DNA from: an uncultured Clostridia bacterium
Lineage (GTDB): Bacteria > Bacillota > Clostridia > Oscillospirales > Acutalibacteraceae
NCBI GenBank assembly: GCA_945876745.1
Contig: CAMCPL010000002.1
Location: 181,950-245,949 of the forward strand
DNA: 64,000 nt
Direction: 5' to 3'
Below are positions 18,406 through 26,857 of this stretch, piece after piece; the first letter of the stretch is position 1; each line of letters opens with the position of its first letter. A program made the position numbers and the translations under genes. Under the pieces are notes generated by a model. That model had not been told where the DNA came from, made no database searches, and saw only the letters and a list, made by a program, of their open reading frames with translations.

Positions 18406-20188
18406 TTCACTTAAAGGAATGAAAAGAACAGATTATTGCGCAAATTTTAATACCGAAAATATCGGACAGGAAATAACCGTTTTCGGTTGGGTACAGCGTC
18501 AGCGTGACCTCGGAAACCTTATATTCATTGACCTGCGTGACAGAACAGGTATTATTCAGCTTTCGTTTAACGACAAAACCGACAGGGAAATCTTTGCCCG
18601 TGCGCAGAGCGTAAGAAGTGAATATGTCGTTGCCGCAACAGGCGTTGTTGCAAAGCGTGAAAGCGTAAATAAGGATATTCCGACAGGCGAGATTGAAGTT
18701 ATTGTAAACGATTTTAGAATTGTATCAAAGGCAAAAACTCCGCCCTTTGAAATCGAAAAGAGCGAAAAGGTCGGCGACGAAACAACGCTTAAATACAGAT
18801 ACCTAAATCTTCGTAACGAAAAGCTGACAAAGAATATTCTTATGCGCCATAAGATTGCGCGTATTGCAAGAGAGTATTTTTATGATAACGATTTTATCGA
18901 GATTGAAACCCCGATGATGATAAAGTCAACCCCGGAGGGTGCAAGGGACTATGTTGTTCCGTCTCGAATCCATAACGGCAAGTTTTATGCTCTGCCGCAG
19001 TCGCCGCAGATTTATAAGCAGCTTACTATGATTGCAGGCTTTGACCGATATATTCAGCTTGCAAGATGCTTTAGAGACGAGGATTTGAGAGCTGACAGAC
19101 AGCCTGAATTTACTCAAATCGACCTTGAAATGAGCTTTGTTGATTGCGACGATATTATGGATATGGCAGAGGGCTTTATTTCGCGATTGATGAAAGAAAC
19201 CATAGACGTTGAAATTCAGTCTCCATTACCGAGAATGACGTTTGCCGAGGCTATGAACAGCTACGGCTCGGACAAGCCCGACACTCGCTTCGGTATGCTT
19301 ATTCAGGATTTGAACGAATGGGCAGGCAAAACCGATTTTGCCGTGTTTAAGAATACTGTTGAAGACGGCGGCTCGGTTAAGGCTATAGTTGCAAGGGACT
19401 GTGCTTCGATTTATACAAGAAAGAAGATTGATAAGCTCACAGAGCACGCAAAGGGAATAGGCGCAAAGGGACTTGCGTATATCCGCTGGGCTGACGAAGC
19501 TCCTAACTGCTCGTTTGCTAAATTCTTAAAGGACGGCGAGCTTGAAGCGCTTTTGTCACAGCTTGATGTTCATCAGGGTGACGTTGTTTTCATCGTTTCT
19601 GACAAGACTCGCAAGGCGCTTACGATTATGGGTGCGCTTCGTCTTATTGTTGCAAAGGAGCTTGACATAATCCCGCAGGACAAATGGAATTACCTTTGGA
19701 TTACCGAAATGCCTTTCTTTGAGCAGGATGAGGAAACAGGAGAATGGGTTGCAGCTCATCATCCTTTTACCATGCCTATGGAGGAGAGTATTCAGTATCT
19801 CGATACCGATAAATCAAAGGTTAAGGCACAGGCGTTTGACCTTGTTCTAAACGGTACGGAGCTTTCGTCGGGCTCAATGAGAATTACAGATGTTGAGCTT
19901 CAAACAAAGATGTTTGAGCTTTTAGGAATGGAGCAGGAGGAAATTGATGCAAAATTCGGCTTTCTCGTTGATGCATATCATTATGCCGCACCTCCTCACG
20001 GCGGTATGGGTATAGGTCTTGACAGACTTGCAATGCTTATTTGCAAAGCCGATTCACTTCGTGATGTTGTTGCATTCCCGAAGGTACAAAATGCAAGCGA
20101 GCTTATGAGTGGAGCGCCGTCATATATCGACGATGTTCAGCTTGATGAGCTTGGTATTGACTTAAAGGCGAGTGATAAGAATGAGTGA
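18398..20188 (+). CDS. aspS: Aspartate-tRNA ligase
   Basis: 596-residue class IIb synthetase of the bacterial type: N-terminal OB-fold (VFGWVQRQRDLGNLIFIDLR), catalytic core with RYLNLRNEKL, QSPQIYKQLTMIAGFDRYIQ and FRDEDLRADRQPEFTQIDLE, the bacterial GAD insertion (about 290-420), and motif 3 GGMGIGLDRLAML. The ATG at 18398 lies inside the hisS end with GGAGG 8 bases upstream. Whether it is discriminating or also charges tRNA-Asn cannot be decided here. It overlaps yfbR by 8 bases. Confidence 0.96.
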   Translation: MTDSLKGMKRTDYCANFNTENIGQEITVFGWVQRQRDLGNLIFIDLRDRTGIIQLSFNDKTDREIFARAQSVRSEYVVAATGVVAKRESVNKDIPTGEIEVIVNDFRIVSKAKTPPFEIEKSEKVGDETTLKYRYLNLRNEKLTKNILMRHKIARIAREYFYDNDFIEIETPMMIKSTPEGARDYVVPSRIHNGKFYALPQSPQIYKQLTMIAGFDRYIQLARCFRDEDLRADRQPEFTQIDLEMSFVDCDDIMDMAEGFISRLMKETIDVEIQSPLPRMTFAEAMNSYGSDKPDTRFGMLIQDLNEWAGKTDFAVFKNTVEDGGSVKAIVARDCASIYTRKKIDKLTEHAKGIGAKGLAYIRWADEAPNCSFAKFLKDGELEALLSQLDVHQGDVVFIVSDKTRKALTIMGALRLIVAKELDIIPQDKWNYLWITEMPFFEQDEETGEWVAAHHPFTMPMEESIQYLDTDKSKVKAQAFDLVLNGTELSSGSMRITDVELQTKMFELLGMEQEEIDAKFGFLVDAYHYAAPPHGGMGIGLDRLAMLICKADSLRDVVAFPKVQNASELMSGAPSYIDDVQLDELGIDLKASDKNE

Positions 20189-20771
20189 AAACTATAACTT
20201 TTTCGCAATGGTCAACAGAATGAAATATATTGACCGTTGGGCGCTGATGTCGAATACACGCAAGGAGAATATTGCCGAGCACAGCCACAGCGTTGCCGTT
20301 ATTGCTCACGCACTTGCGCTTATCGGTAATAAGGAATTTGGAAAAAAATATGACGCCGACAGAGCCGCCGTGCTTGCTCTCTATCACGACACAACCGAGG
20401 TTATAACGGGAGATATGCCAACGCCCGTCAAATATTATAATGACGATATTAAAAGCGTTTATAAGAATATCGAGGCGGTTGCGGCAAAGCGGCTTTTGGA
20501 TATGTTGCCTGATGAATACAAAGAAGATTACGACAGCGTGCTCAATCACAGGCAGGGTGATGAAGACCTTTGGAAGCTTGTTAAGGCGGCAGATAAAATC
20601 AGCGCCTTGATAAAATGTATCGAAGAAAGCAGAATGGGCAATAGGGAATTTGACATTGCACTTTCTTCACAGGAAAAAAAGATTGCCGAAATCGAAATGC
20701 CCGAGGTTCGCTTCTTCGCCGATAACTTTCTGAAATCCTACTATCTCACTCTTGACGAGCATACAAAATAA
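20181..20771 (+). CDS. yfbR: YfbR-type HD-domain 5'-deoxynucleotidase
   Basis: 196 residues aligning with E. coli YfbR throughout: NFFAMVNRMKYIDRWALM, NIAEHSHSVAVIAHALA (first metal His), LYHDTTEVITGDMPTPVKYY (HD pair) and the C-terminal SYYLTLDE. It dephosphorylates dNMPs and so adjusts nucleotide pools. The ATG at 20181 is preferred over the in-frame GTG at 20172 because AAGGCGAG lies upstream at suitable distance. It overlaps the aspS stop by 8 bases and is followed by a terminator. Confidence 0.9.
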   Translation: MSENYNFFAMVNRMKYIDRWALMSNTRKENIAEHSHSVAVIAHALALIGNKEFGKKYDADRAAVLALYHDTTEVITGDMPTPVKYYNDDIKSVYKNIEAVAAKRLLDMLPDEYKEDYDSVLNHRQGDEDLWKLVKAADKISALIKCIEESRMGNREFDIALSSQEKKIAEIEMPEVRFFADNFLKSYYLTLDEHTK

Positions 20772-20774
20772 TTT

Positions 20775-20805
20775 CAGCCGTGTACTGCTTTTCGGTACAC
20801 GGCTG
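20775..20805. terminator. Intrinsic terminator between convergent yfbR and the small Cys-rich gene
   Basis: Perfect 11-bp stem CAGCCGTGTAC (20775-20785) / GTACACGGCTG (20795-20805), followed on the plus strand by a T-rich run to about 20821. On the minus strand no comparable T run is obvious, so direction is mainly plus. Confidence 0.8.
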
Positions 20806-20808
20806 CTT

Positions 20809-20997
20809 TCATTCTTTTTTTGTGGGCGTTGCCTTATTATTCTTATTTGAGCACGCATTGTCGCAGCAGCCGCAATTTCCGTTACAGCCGCAGGAACCCT
20901 TGTTCTTTTTTATTTTTATTATCGCAATAACAACTGCCACAATTAGAATTATCGAAATAATAATATTTGCAAGGTTGTTGTGTAAAAATTCTGTCAT
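20809..20997 (-). CDS. Small Cys-rich membrane protein, FeoB-associated type
   Basis: 62 residues: one N-terminal membrane helix (about 10-28, IIISIILIVAVVIAIIKI), a basic KIKKNKG stretch, then a Cys cluster GSCGCNGNCGCCDNACS. This layout matches the FeoB-associated Cys-rich membrane protein family, usually found beside feoAB ferrous-iron transport genes. No feo gene is in this window, so it is an orphan here. AGGAAA precedes the ATG. A role in iron uptake is only inferred from the family. Confidence 0.78.
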   Translation of the reverse strand: MTEFLHNNLANIIISIILIVAVVIAIIKIKKNKGSCGCNGNCGCCDNACSNKNNKATPTKKE

Positions 20998-21155
20998 TTT
21001 CTTTTCCTTTCGGCTTTGCTTTCTGCTAAAATTTTATAATATTATCGTTAAGCCTGTCAATAGTTTTTTGTATTATTTTCTCAACTTGTGTTGACTTTTA
21101 GTGCTAAAAAATATATAGTTAATTTATATATTATAACAATTATTTAGGTGAAAAA

Positions 21156-22163
21156 ATGAAGTGTAAAAACTGTGGAGCGAATATTGAAAATTCCAGAGGC
21201 GTATGTCCTGTATGCGGAGCCGTCGTTGTTGAGGACGAGGGTGTAAGCCTCGGTAATATAAAATACGATTCTGCGAAATACGACTATGCACCGGTAAATA
21301 AAAAGAAAAGATTTATTATTGCTTCGATTGCAATAATTTTGATTTTTGCAATAGCGTCGTTTGCGTTTTTTTATGTTCAAAATCTTAAAATTCCACAGCC
21401 TGAAATGAGCTTTACAACAGGACAGGGAATTATTAATGATGACGAGCATATAATCTATGCCTTTATCGACGATTCCTCGCATTTAGAGTATATTCACGGC
21501 GTGAATTTGTACGAGGGCAAGATTGACGAGAATACTATAAAAATATCAAAGCCTGTATTGTCAGACTATCAGTATACAAAGAGCGTTGACGAGGGCTTTC
21601 GTGCAATATTCTTCGATTTGGACGAGCTTAATTTGGAGGAGCAGGGGAATTATACCTATACCTTTCAAATGACGTTCAGCTTTGTCGGTGACGAAAATTG
21701 GTACACATATTACGAGACGGTGAATATAACCGGCTCAACAAATCTTGATGTTACTAAAGTCATTTTTGATTACAGTATGCTTGACTCTCCTAATGTGAAC
21801 AGCACAACTGCTTCCTCAGACCCGCTTGACTTCGTATATGACGGATATTGGTATACCCGACCCGAACAGTCGCAGGATAAGTTTACGATTTATTCTCTTA
21901 AGTTTAATAAGGACGGCTCTTGCGTCATTACGAAGTATTCTAAATCCGGCGAAATGAATTGGGAGGTCGAAACCGAAGAATCCACCTATACCCTTGAAGA
22001 AGAAAAATTGAGCGTTGACTTCGGCAATAATCATAAAGAGTCGTATGTTGTCGATACGAAGAACAAAACCATTGCCGTTTCCGGCACCTCCGATAAAAAG
22101 GTATTGCTCATGCAACGAAAGAATAACACCCTGAAAAACGCCGAGGATTTCTTCGGAGTGTAA
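21156..22163 (+). CDS. Zinc-ribbon membrane-anchored protein of unknown function
   Basis: 335 residues. The N-terminus is a zinc ribbon with two CxxC pairs (MKCKNCGANIENSRGVCPVC), followed by an acidic linker, a single membrane helix (about 50-72, FIIASIAIILIFAIASFAFF) and a large C-terminal domain. The C-terminal part has a Thr/Ser-rich linker (NSTTASSDP) and a beta-rich end (FNKDGSCVITKY...MNWEVE) like small lipocalin-type folds. Zinc ribbon plus helix plus exported domain is common in Firmicutes, but no specific function can be given. Monocistronic between terminators. Confidence 0.75.
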   Translation: MKCKNCGANIENSRGVCPVCGAVVVEDEGVSLGNIKYDSAKYDYAPVNKKKRFIIASIAIILIFAIASFAFFYVQNLKIPQPEMSFTTGQGIINDDEHIIYAFIDDSSHLEYIHGVNLYEGKIDENTIKISKPVLSDYQYTKSVDEGFRAIFFDLDELNLEEQGNYTYTFQMTFSFVGDENWYTYYETVNITGSTNLDVTKVIFDYSMLDSPNVNSTTASSDPLDFVYDGYWYTRPEQSQDKFTIYSLKFNKDGSCVITKYSKSGEMNWEVETEESTYTLEEEKLSVDFGNNHKESYVVDTKNKTIAVSGTSDKKVLLMQRKNNTLKNAEDFFGV

Positions 22164-22177
22164 AAAACCAAAATAAT

Positions 22178-22213
22178 AATGAGGTCGGTATTGAATTGAA
22201 TACTGACCTCATT
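22178..22213. terminator. Bidirectional terminator between zinc-ribbon gene and EPS operon
   Basis: AATGAGGTCGGTATT (22178-22192) pairs with AATACTGACCTCATT (22199-22213), 15 bp with one mismatch. T-rich DNA follows on the plus strand. The right arm contains the stop codon of the convergent flippase gene (22209-22211). Confidence 0.8.
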
Positions 22214-23744
22214 TTCTTTTAACTATTGATAACATTCTTTTGAAAACATTTTCGATTTGTGCAAATTCAGGCTTGTTTTTGAAAAAGAGTATGCACAAAT
22301 TTGGAATAAGCGTACAGATTATCACCTTTAATATGATGTTTATTATCGGCGAAAAATTGATTTTCGAGCAGATAAAATAGCATACCGCACCCTCAATAAA
22401 GAGCATAAGCAGTGACGAAATGTATTTTAGATAATACCCAAAGGGCTTTTTGCCGAATGCATTTTTGAAAATTATATACGGCTCGTACCAGCTGACGGTG
22501 AGCAATCTTGCGATAATCGTTGCGGCGAAAATTCCGAGTATTCCGAAATATTTTCCCAGCACGATATCGCCTATGATGTTAAGCGCCGCCGTGAATAGCA
22601 AAACGTATTGCCCCTTTGAAAAAATGCCCCTCGTTTCCTTGTATATTACAATCGGATTTTGAAGCCCTGCAATGAAAAAGCTAAGCGCAAGAACGACCGG
22701 TATTCTTATGTCCATAACATATTGACTGCCGTACAAAAGTGACACCGCGTCCGACGATACAAATGCAAGTCCTATTGCCGCCCAGCTGTAAACCCAGAAG
22801 TTCAAAAGATATATGGAATTGAAAAATGAGAACTGTTCTTCCTTGCTTTTTTCAACGTTCATATCTCCGATGCTCGGCGTAATTGATTTGAGCACCTGAC
22901 CTATCAATGCGTTTAGCGTCGTTACAAACAGGGAATAGTTCGTCGCCTTACCCGTTTGACTGAGCCCTCGAAAAACGCTAATCATAATTGAGTCGGTGTT
23001 ATTTACGCAAATATCGCTGAATTTGTAAACAATCAAGCCCTTGAAGCTTTTTAGAAGCTCCTTTGTGCTGAAGCCCTGTGGCTTTTCGTTTTTGTAGAGC
23101 TTTAAGTAGGGGTACTTTTTGTTTGCAATAATATTTATCAAAAGATTATAAACAATAGTACCGCCGACGATTACAATGATGTAAAGAAAATATGATTTGA
23201 ACGCCAGCAAAAGAATTATCTGTACAACATTTTGAATTGCTATTACAAGATAATTCAGCCCCGTTACGGCGTAAACCTTTTGGTGCGCCGTGAGAATGAG
23301 CGTTTTGTAGCTGAAAAAATATCCGCTGACAACACCTGCAAGATAGATGATGTACATAATGTAGATGTTCTCGCTGATGTCGCCTGTGTCGCCTGCGATT
23401 TTTCCTAAAAATACAGCAACTATCAGTCCGCCAACCGCAACAAACGCTCCCAGACCTATGTAGATTTTCTTGGCAAGGCGCATAACTGCGGCAATTTCAC
23501 GCTCATCTTTTTCGTGAACAGGCTTGTAAAGGTAGTAAATTATCGAATTTCCAACGCCGAGTTCAACTATTGAAAGTACGCTGAAAATGTTTGAAAACAG
23601 ACTGTTAAGCCCTAAATACGAGTCGGATAATACTCTTACGAATATCATTCTCGATATGAACGCAATTATCGTATTGACAATGTAAATGCCGGTTGAGAGC
23701 GTTGTATTGAGTATTGAATTTTCTGTTCTCGTTCTGTCGCTCAT
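22209..23744 (-). CDS. Wzx-type polysaccharide flippase
   Basis: 511 residues with about 12-14 predicted membrane helices, MOP superfamily (oligosaccharide flippase). N-terminus: NTTLSTGIYIVNTIIAFISR then MIFVRVLSDSYLGLNSLFSN, typical of Wzx in Gram-positive EPS loci. It moves lipid-linked repeat units across the membrane for Wzy polymerisation. Last gene of the EPS operon; its ATG overlaps the VanZ-like gene stop by 4 bases. Substrate structure cannot be predicted. Confidence 0.88.
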   Translation of the reverse strand: MSDRTRTENSILNTTLSTGIYIVNTIIAFISRMIFVRVLSDSYLGLNSLFSNIFSVLSIVELGVGNSIIYYLYKPVHEKDEREIAAVMRLAKKIYIGLGAFVAVGGLIVAVFLGKIAGDTGDISENIYIMYIIYLAGVVSGYFFSYKTLILTAHQKVYAVTGLNYLVIAIQNVVQIILLLAFKSYFLYIIVIVGGTIVYNLLINIIANKKYPYLKLYKNEKPQGFSTKELLKSFKGLIVYKFSDICVNNTDSIMISVFRGLSQTGKATNYSLFVTTLNALIGQVLKSITPSIGDMNVEKSKEEQFSFFNSIYLLNFWVYSWAAIGLAFVSSDAVSLLYGSQYVMDIRIPVVLALSFFIAGLQNPIVIYKETRGIFSKGQYVLLFTAALNIIGDIVLGKYFGILGIFAATIIARLLTVSWYEPYIIFKNAFGKKPFGYYLKYISSLLMLFIEGAVCYFICSKINFSPIINIILKVIICTLIPNLCILFFKNKPEFAQIENVFKRMLSIVKRK

Positions 23745-24301
23745 TTTCTGCGTCCTTTGATTTTTGTTTGATAAAGTACGAACAGTCCTGCGCCTAAAGC
23801 TCCGCCAAGAGTGTTGTAAACGATGTCGGATATCTGAAACGTACCCTTGTGAAATATCAGCTGTAAAAGCTCAATTATTAGAGAAAGGCAAAATGAAAAT
23901 GCCGTGCATTTAATAAAAACATCTTTAATTGAAGAAAAAATATCGGGGAATGTACACAGAATAATCACTGTTAAAGGTACAAACATTAATATGTTTCCTA
24001 TCAGCGAGCCGTAGTTTATACCTGTGTATTCAAAAACCTCTATTCCCCAGCCGCCCCATACGTTTTCAAGAGGCTTATAGTCGCTCGTTCTGCAAAGCAC
24101 TGTTCTGTACAGCAGCATAAAGATATATGTTATTGTGTACAAAATCATTCTAAACCGCTTTTTGTTGAGCAGTTCGGTATAACTCTTGAAGGTGTTTCCA
24201 AATATTTTGTTCAGGCATAGCGTTATTATTACGGCAACAGTAAGCCCGTACGGAACGCTGAGCAGGGTGGTTTTTATTATATCCTTAAACATATAAAGCA
24301 T
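23741..24301 (-). CDS. VanZ-like membrane protein
   Basis: 186 residues with four to five membrane helices and the VanZ-like pattern: YRTVLCRTSDYKPL, NILMFVPLTVIIL, FCLSLIIELLQLIF and the QISDIVYNTLGGALGAGLF end. VanZ in glycopeptide loci gives low-level teicoplanin resistance, but most VanZ-like proteins in EPS loci have no known function. Starts at 24301 with AGGG about 7 bases upstream. Lies between wzy-like and wzx-like genes, so an envelope-glycan role is plausible. Confidence 0.82.
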   Translation of the reverse strand: MLYMFKDIIKTTLLSVPYGLTVAVIITLCLNKIFGNTFKSYTELLNKKRFRMILYTITYIFMLLYRTVLCRTSDYKPLENVWGGWGIEVFEYTGINYGSLIGNILMFVPLTVIILCTFPDIFSSIKDVFIKCTAFSFCLSLIIELLQLIFHKGTFQISDIVYNTLGGALGAGLFVLYQTKIKGRRK

Positions 24302-24313
24302 ATCTGTACCCTA

Positions 24314-25579
24314 CTAAATATGAATGTTAAGCGTTGAGCCGGTGTATTCCTTTTCGTAATTGTGCTGCGAATAGCCGCACATTAAGCCAATCATCGACAT
24401 AGCCAAAACGCCTATGTTCATTTTTATCAGAGCCGAACCCAAGCCGCTTATAATCAGTCCGATAAACATTGCAAGAGTAAACGCTTTTGCTTTTTTCGGA
24501 ACGTTGATGCTGTTAATTTGTAAAAACATAATTACCATTAATATGATGAATATTGCTGCGCCGATGTATCCGAATTGTCCGAATATCATCGCATAGTAGC
24601 AGTCGGTGATGAAAAATCTCTGCCGCGGATTGAGACCGTAAATTTTGTGAAAGCCGTATCTGTAATAAAGCGGAGAGTAAAGTCGTCCCGCCATATCCGA
24701 GCCGTATGTTGCAAAGCCGGAGCCAAGCGGAAAATAATTATTAGCCGTTACAAAGCCGTACTTCAAAAACAACATTCTCGGCGTTTCAGCGTTGCTGAGA
24801 TATGTTCGTATTTGGAACATAGACACAACGGCACCTGCCACACCGAGTGGAGCAGCTTGAACAAGAGTCATTTTGTTTGTCTTTCTCCATAGAATTAAAA
24901 ATCCTATATAGCAAACAATTATTACGTATACAGCACCCTTTGTTGTGAAAACTAAGTTTATGATTCCGAGCAAAGTGTAGATGTTTTCTTTTGTCCTGTT
25001 TTTTTCAATTAAAAGAACCACAAGCATACAACAAGCAATGATGTATCCGAATCTCGGCTCGCTGTCAAAAATGAAATAATACGGCTTCATTCCGTATCTG
25101 TCGTCGCCTAAATACATATCAGTATATCCAAGCTGTGTAAGAAAGCCGAAAATCGTACTTATAATTATAAGTATCTTGGCAAAGGGAAGCATATATCTCG
25201 CGATGTACAAGTCCTTGTCCTTTTGACCTATGTATTTCATAACAATAAACGGAAAGAATACTTTGAAAAGGCATAGCATATCAACCGCTATTGAAAACCA
25301 ATCGTCTATTACGTTGTATATGATATTGCCCATAACGCCGAAAAAGGCGCATATTAAAACCAAAACAATAAATATTACGTCGTTTCGTTTTATGTTGCGT
25401 CTTATGAGCGTTATGAATACATAAACAACGCAGAATATGCTCCACAATTCGTCAAGATAGTCAAAAGCGTTAATACCTGTGTACTTTTGAAATATGATTG
25501 TCATGGGAAGCATCATCAGTACAATTGCAAAGCATAACTGCATAGGATGTATGTCAAGTTTAATTTTTGTTTTAAGCAT
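24314..25579 (-). CDS. Wzy-like polysaccharide polymerase (O-antigen ligase/polymerase type)
   Basis: 421 residues, about 10-12 membrane helices with a larger loop near residues 260-335 (YFPLGSGFATYGSDMAGRLY), the arrangement seen in Wzy polymerases. No conserved catalytic motif defines the family, so the call rests on topology and on its place in an operon with flippase, priming transferase and glycosyltransferases. AT-rich compared with flanking housekeeping genes. Ends 12 bases before the VanZ-like start. Confidence 0.78.
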   Translation of the reverse strand: MLKTKIKLDIHPMQLCFAIVLMMLPMTIIFQKYTGINAFDYLDELWSIFCVVYVFITLIRRNIKRNDVIFIVLVLICAFFGVMGNIIYNVIDDWFSIAVDMLCLFKVFFPFIVMKYIGQKDKDLYIARYMLPFAKILIIISTIFGFLTQLGYTDMYLGDDRYGMKPYYFIFDSEPRFGYIIACCMLVVLLIEKNRTKENIYTLLGIINLVFTTKGAVYVIIVCYIGFLILWRKTNKMTLVQAAPLGVAGAVVSMFQIRTYLSNAETPRMLFLKYGFVTANNYFPLGSGFATYGSDMAGRLYSPLYYRYGFHKIYGLNPRQRFFITDCYYAMIFGQFGYIGAAIFIILMVIMFLQINSINVPKKAKAFTLAMFIGLIISGLGSALIKMNIGVLAMSMIGLMCGYSQHNYEKEYTGSTLNIHI

Positions 25580-25611
25580 AGTAGCCTTTTGTCCTTTGTG
25601 TATTTTTATTG

Positions 25612-26829
25612 TTACAAATTCTGCAATATATTCTTGTATATCGTATCAAATTTGTAATCAAGTGAAAATTTGCTGTTGGCATAATTGAAACCGTTTTCAC
25701 CAAGACTCTGTCTTAAATCACGATTTTCTATAAGCAAAGTAATTTTGTCGGCAAATTCTTTAATAATTTCGTTCTTGCTCTGTTCGGTGTTGACGAACAG
25801 ACCGCATTTGTTGTCATTTAATTCCCTTGAAAGGCTTTGATTTAGTGCAATAATCGGAAGCCTGTACGCCATCGCCTCAACGAAAACAGCTCCGCCGCTG
25901 TCTCTAAAGGTCGGGTGAACAAATATGTCGGCGTTTTCGTAGATTTTTGATATTTCGGTATGGTCCACAAGTCCGCCTAACGTAACCTTATCTTCTAATG
26001 AATATTCCTTGATTTTTGCTTTCATTTCATTTTCAAGCTCACCGGAGCCGTAAAATGTAAAGTGATAGGGCTTGTCGGTTTTGATTTCCTTTATTACGTC
26101 GATAAGAAACATCAAGCCCTTTAATTCAATGAATCTGCCTGCATATATTATTTGCGTTGCTTCATTGTTCCTGTCTCTTGCGGGAATATCCTTTAATTCT
26201 TCGGAAATTGATATTTCGGCAAGCTTTTCGCATTTTCTGCCGGACGCTTTTTCTATTGCTTGTTTTGTTTCTTCGTTTACGGTGTAAACCTTGTCGAATC
26301 TGTTAATGCTTTTTTTGTAGGAGGGGAGCTTTTCAAAAATTTTGTTTACCAAATCTCTGTATTGCTCGTAAAGCCTTTGACTTTTGTAGTAGCCTCTTAA
26401 TGCCGCAGGTGTGGTCTGTCCGCCGCCTACGGGACCGAAAATCGAGTAAGCGTCCAGCTTACCCATAGAACCGGTTATTCTGTAATTTCCCATTGTGATA
26501 TGATGCACTATGTCGAACTTTATGCCGCAGTTCTTTGCCCACTTATACGCATATTTCTGCCATAAAATGTAGTACATATGGTGAAACGCCGAGTGCTTTT
26601 CCCTAAACCAATTAAGACAGTCGGGAACATCGACAATGATAAGCCTTACGTTTTTCAAGTCGTATTGCTCAATACCTTTTTTTGTATCTTCTTCGTTGAA
26701 CTTTTTTGTAAGCAGATATATTGTGCTGTCGGGAAGCCTTCTGCTGAGCATTACCGTCCAGCTCCAGCCCACTGCGTCTTCAGATCCTTTGTATGGATTT
26801 ACGCTGTATGATGATAGTAATATGTTCAT
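25612..26829 (-). CDS. GT4 family glycosyltransferase
   Basis: 405 residues, GT-B fold. N-terminus MNILLSSYSVNPYKGSEDAV; C-terminal nucleotide-sugar domain with IIYAGRFIELKGL, DKVTLGGLVDHTEISKIYEN and the E-x7-E region HPTFRDSGGAVFVEAMAYRL. The ATG at 26829 has GGAGG 5 bases upstream; the longer open frame to 26898 has no such site. Donor and acceptor sugars are unknown. The start lies 28 bases after the double glycosyltransferase gene. Confidence 0.88.
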   Translation of the reverse strand: MNILLSSYSVNPYKGSEDAVGWSWTVMLSRRLPDSTIYLLTKKFNEEDTKKGIEQYDLKNVRLIIVDVPDCLNWFREKHSAFHHMYYILWQKYAYKWAKNCGIKFDIVHHITMGNYRITGSMGKLDAYSIFGPVGGGQTTPAALRGYYKSQRLYEQYRDLVNKIFEKLPSYKKSINRFDKVYTVNEETKQAIEKASGRKCEKLAEISISEELKDIPARDRNNEATQIIYAGRFIELKGLMFLIDVIKEIKTDKPYHFTFYGSGELENEMKAKIKEYSLEDKVTLGGLVDHTEISKIYENADIFVHPTFRDSGGAVFVEAMAYRLPIIALNQSLSRELNDNKCGLFVNTEQSKNEIIKEFADKITLLIENRDLRQSLGENGFNYANSKFSLDYKFDTIYKNILQNL

Positions 26830-26857
26830 TTTTCCTCCAAACACAGTGAATAGGGGA

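Noticed and set aside
23741..24301. VanZ as evidence for a glycopeptide-resistance cluster
   Set aside because: No vanA/H/X/Y-type genes nearby; the neighbours are EPS genes.
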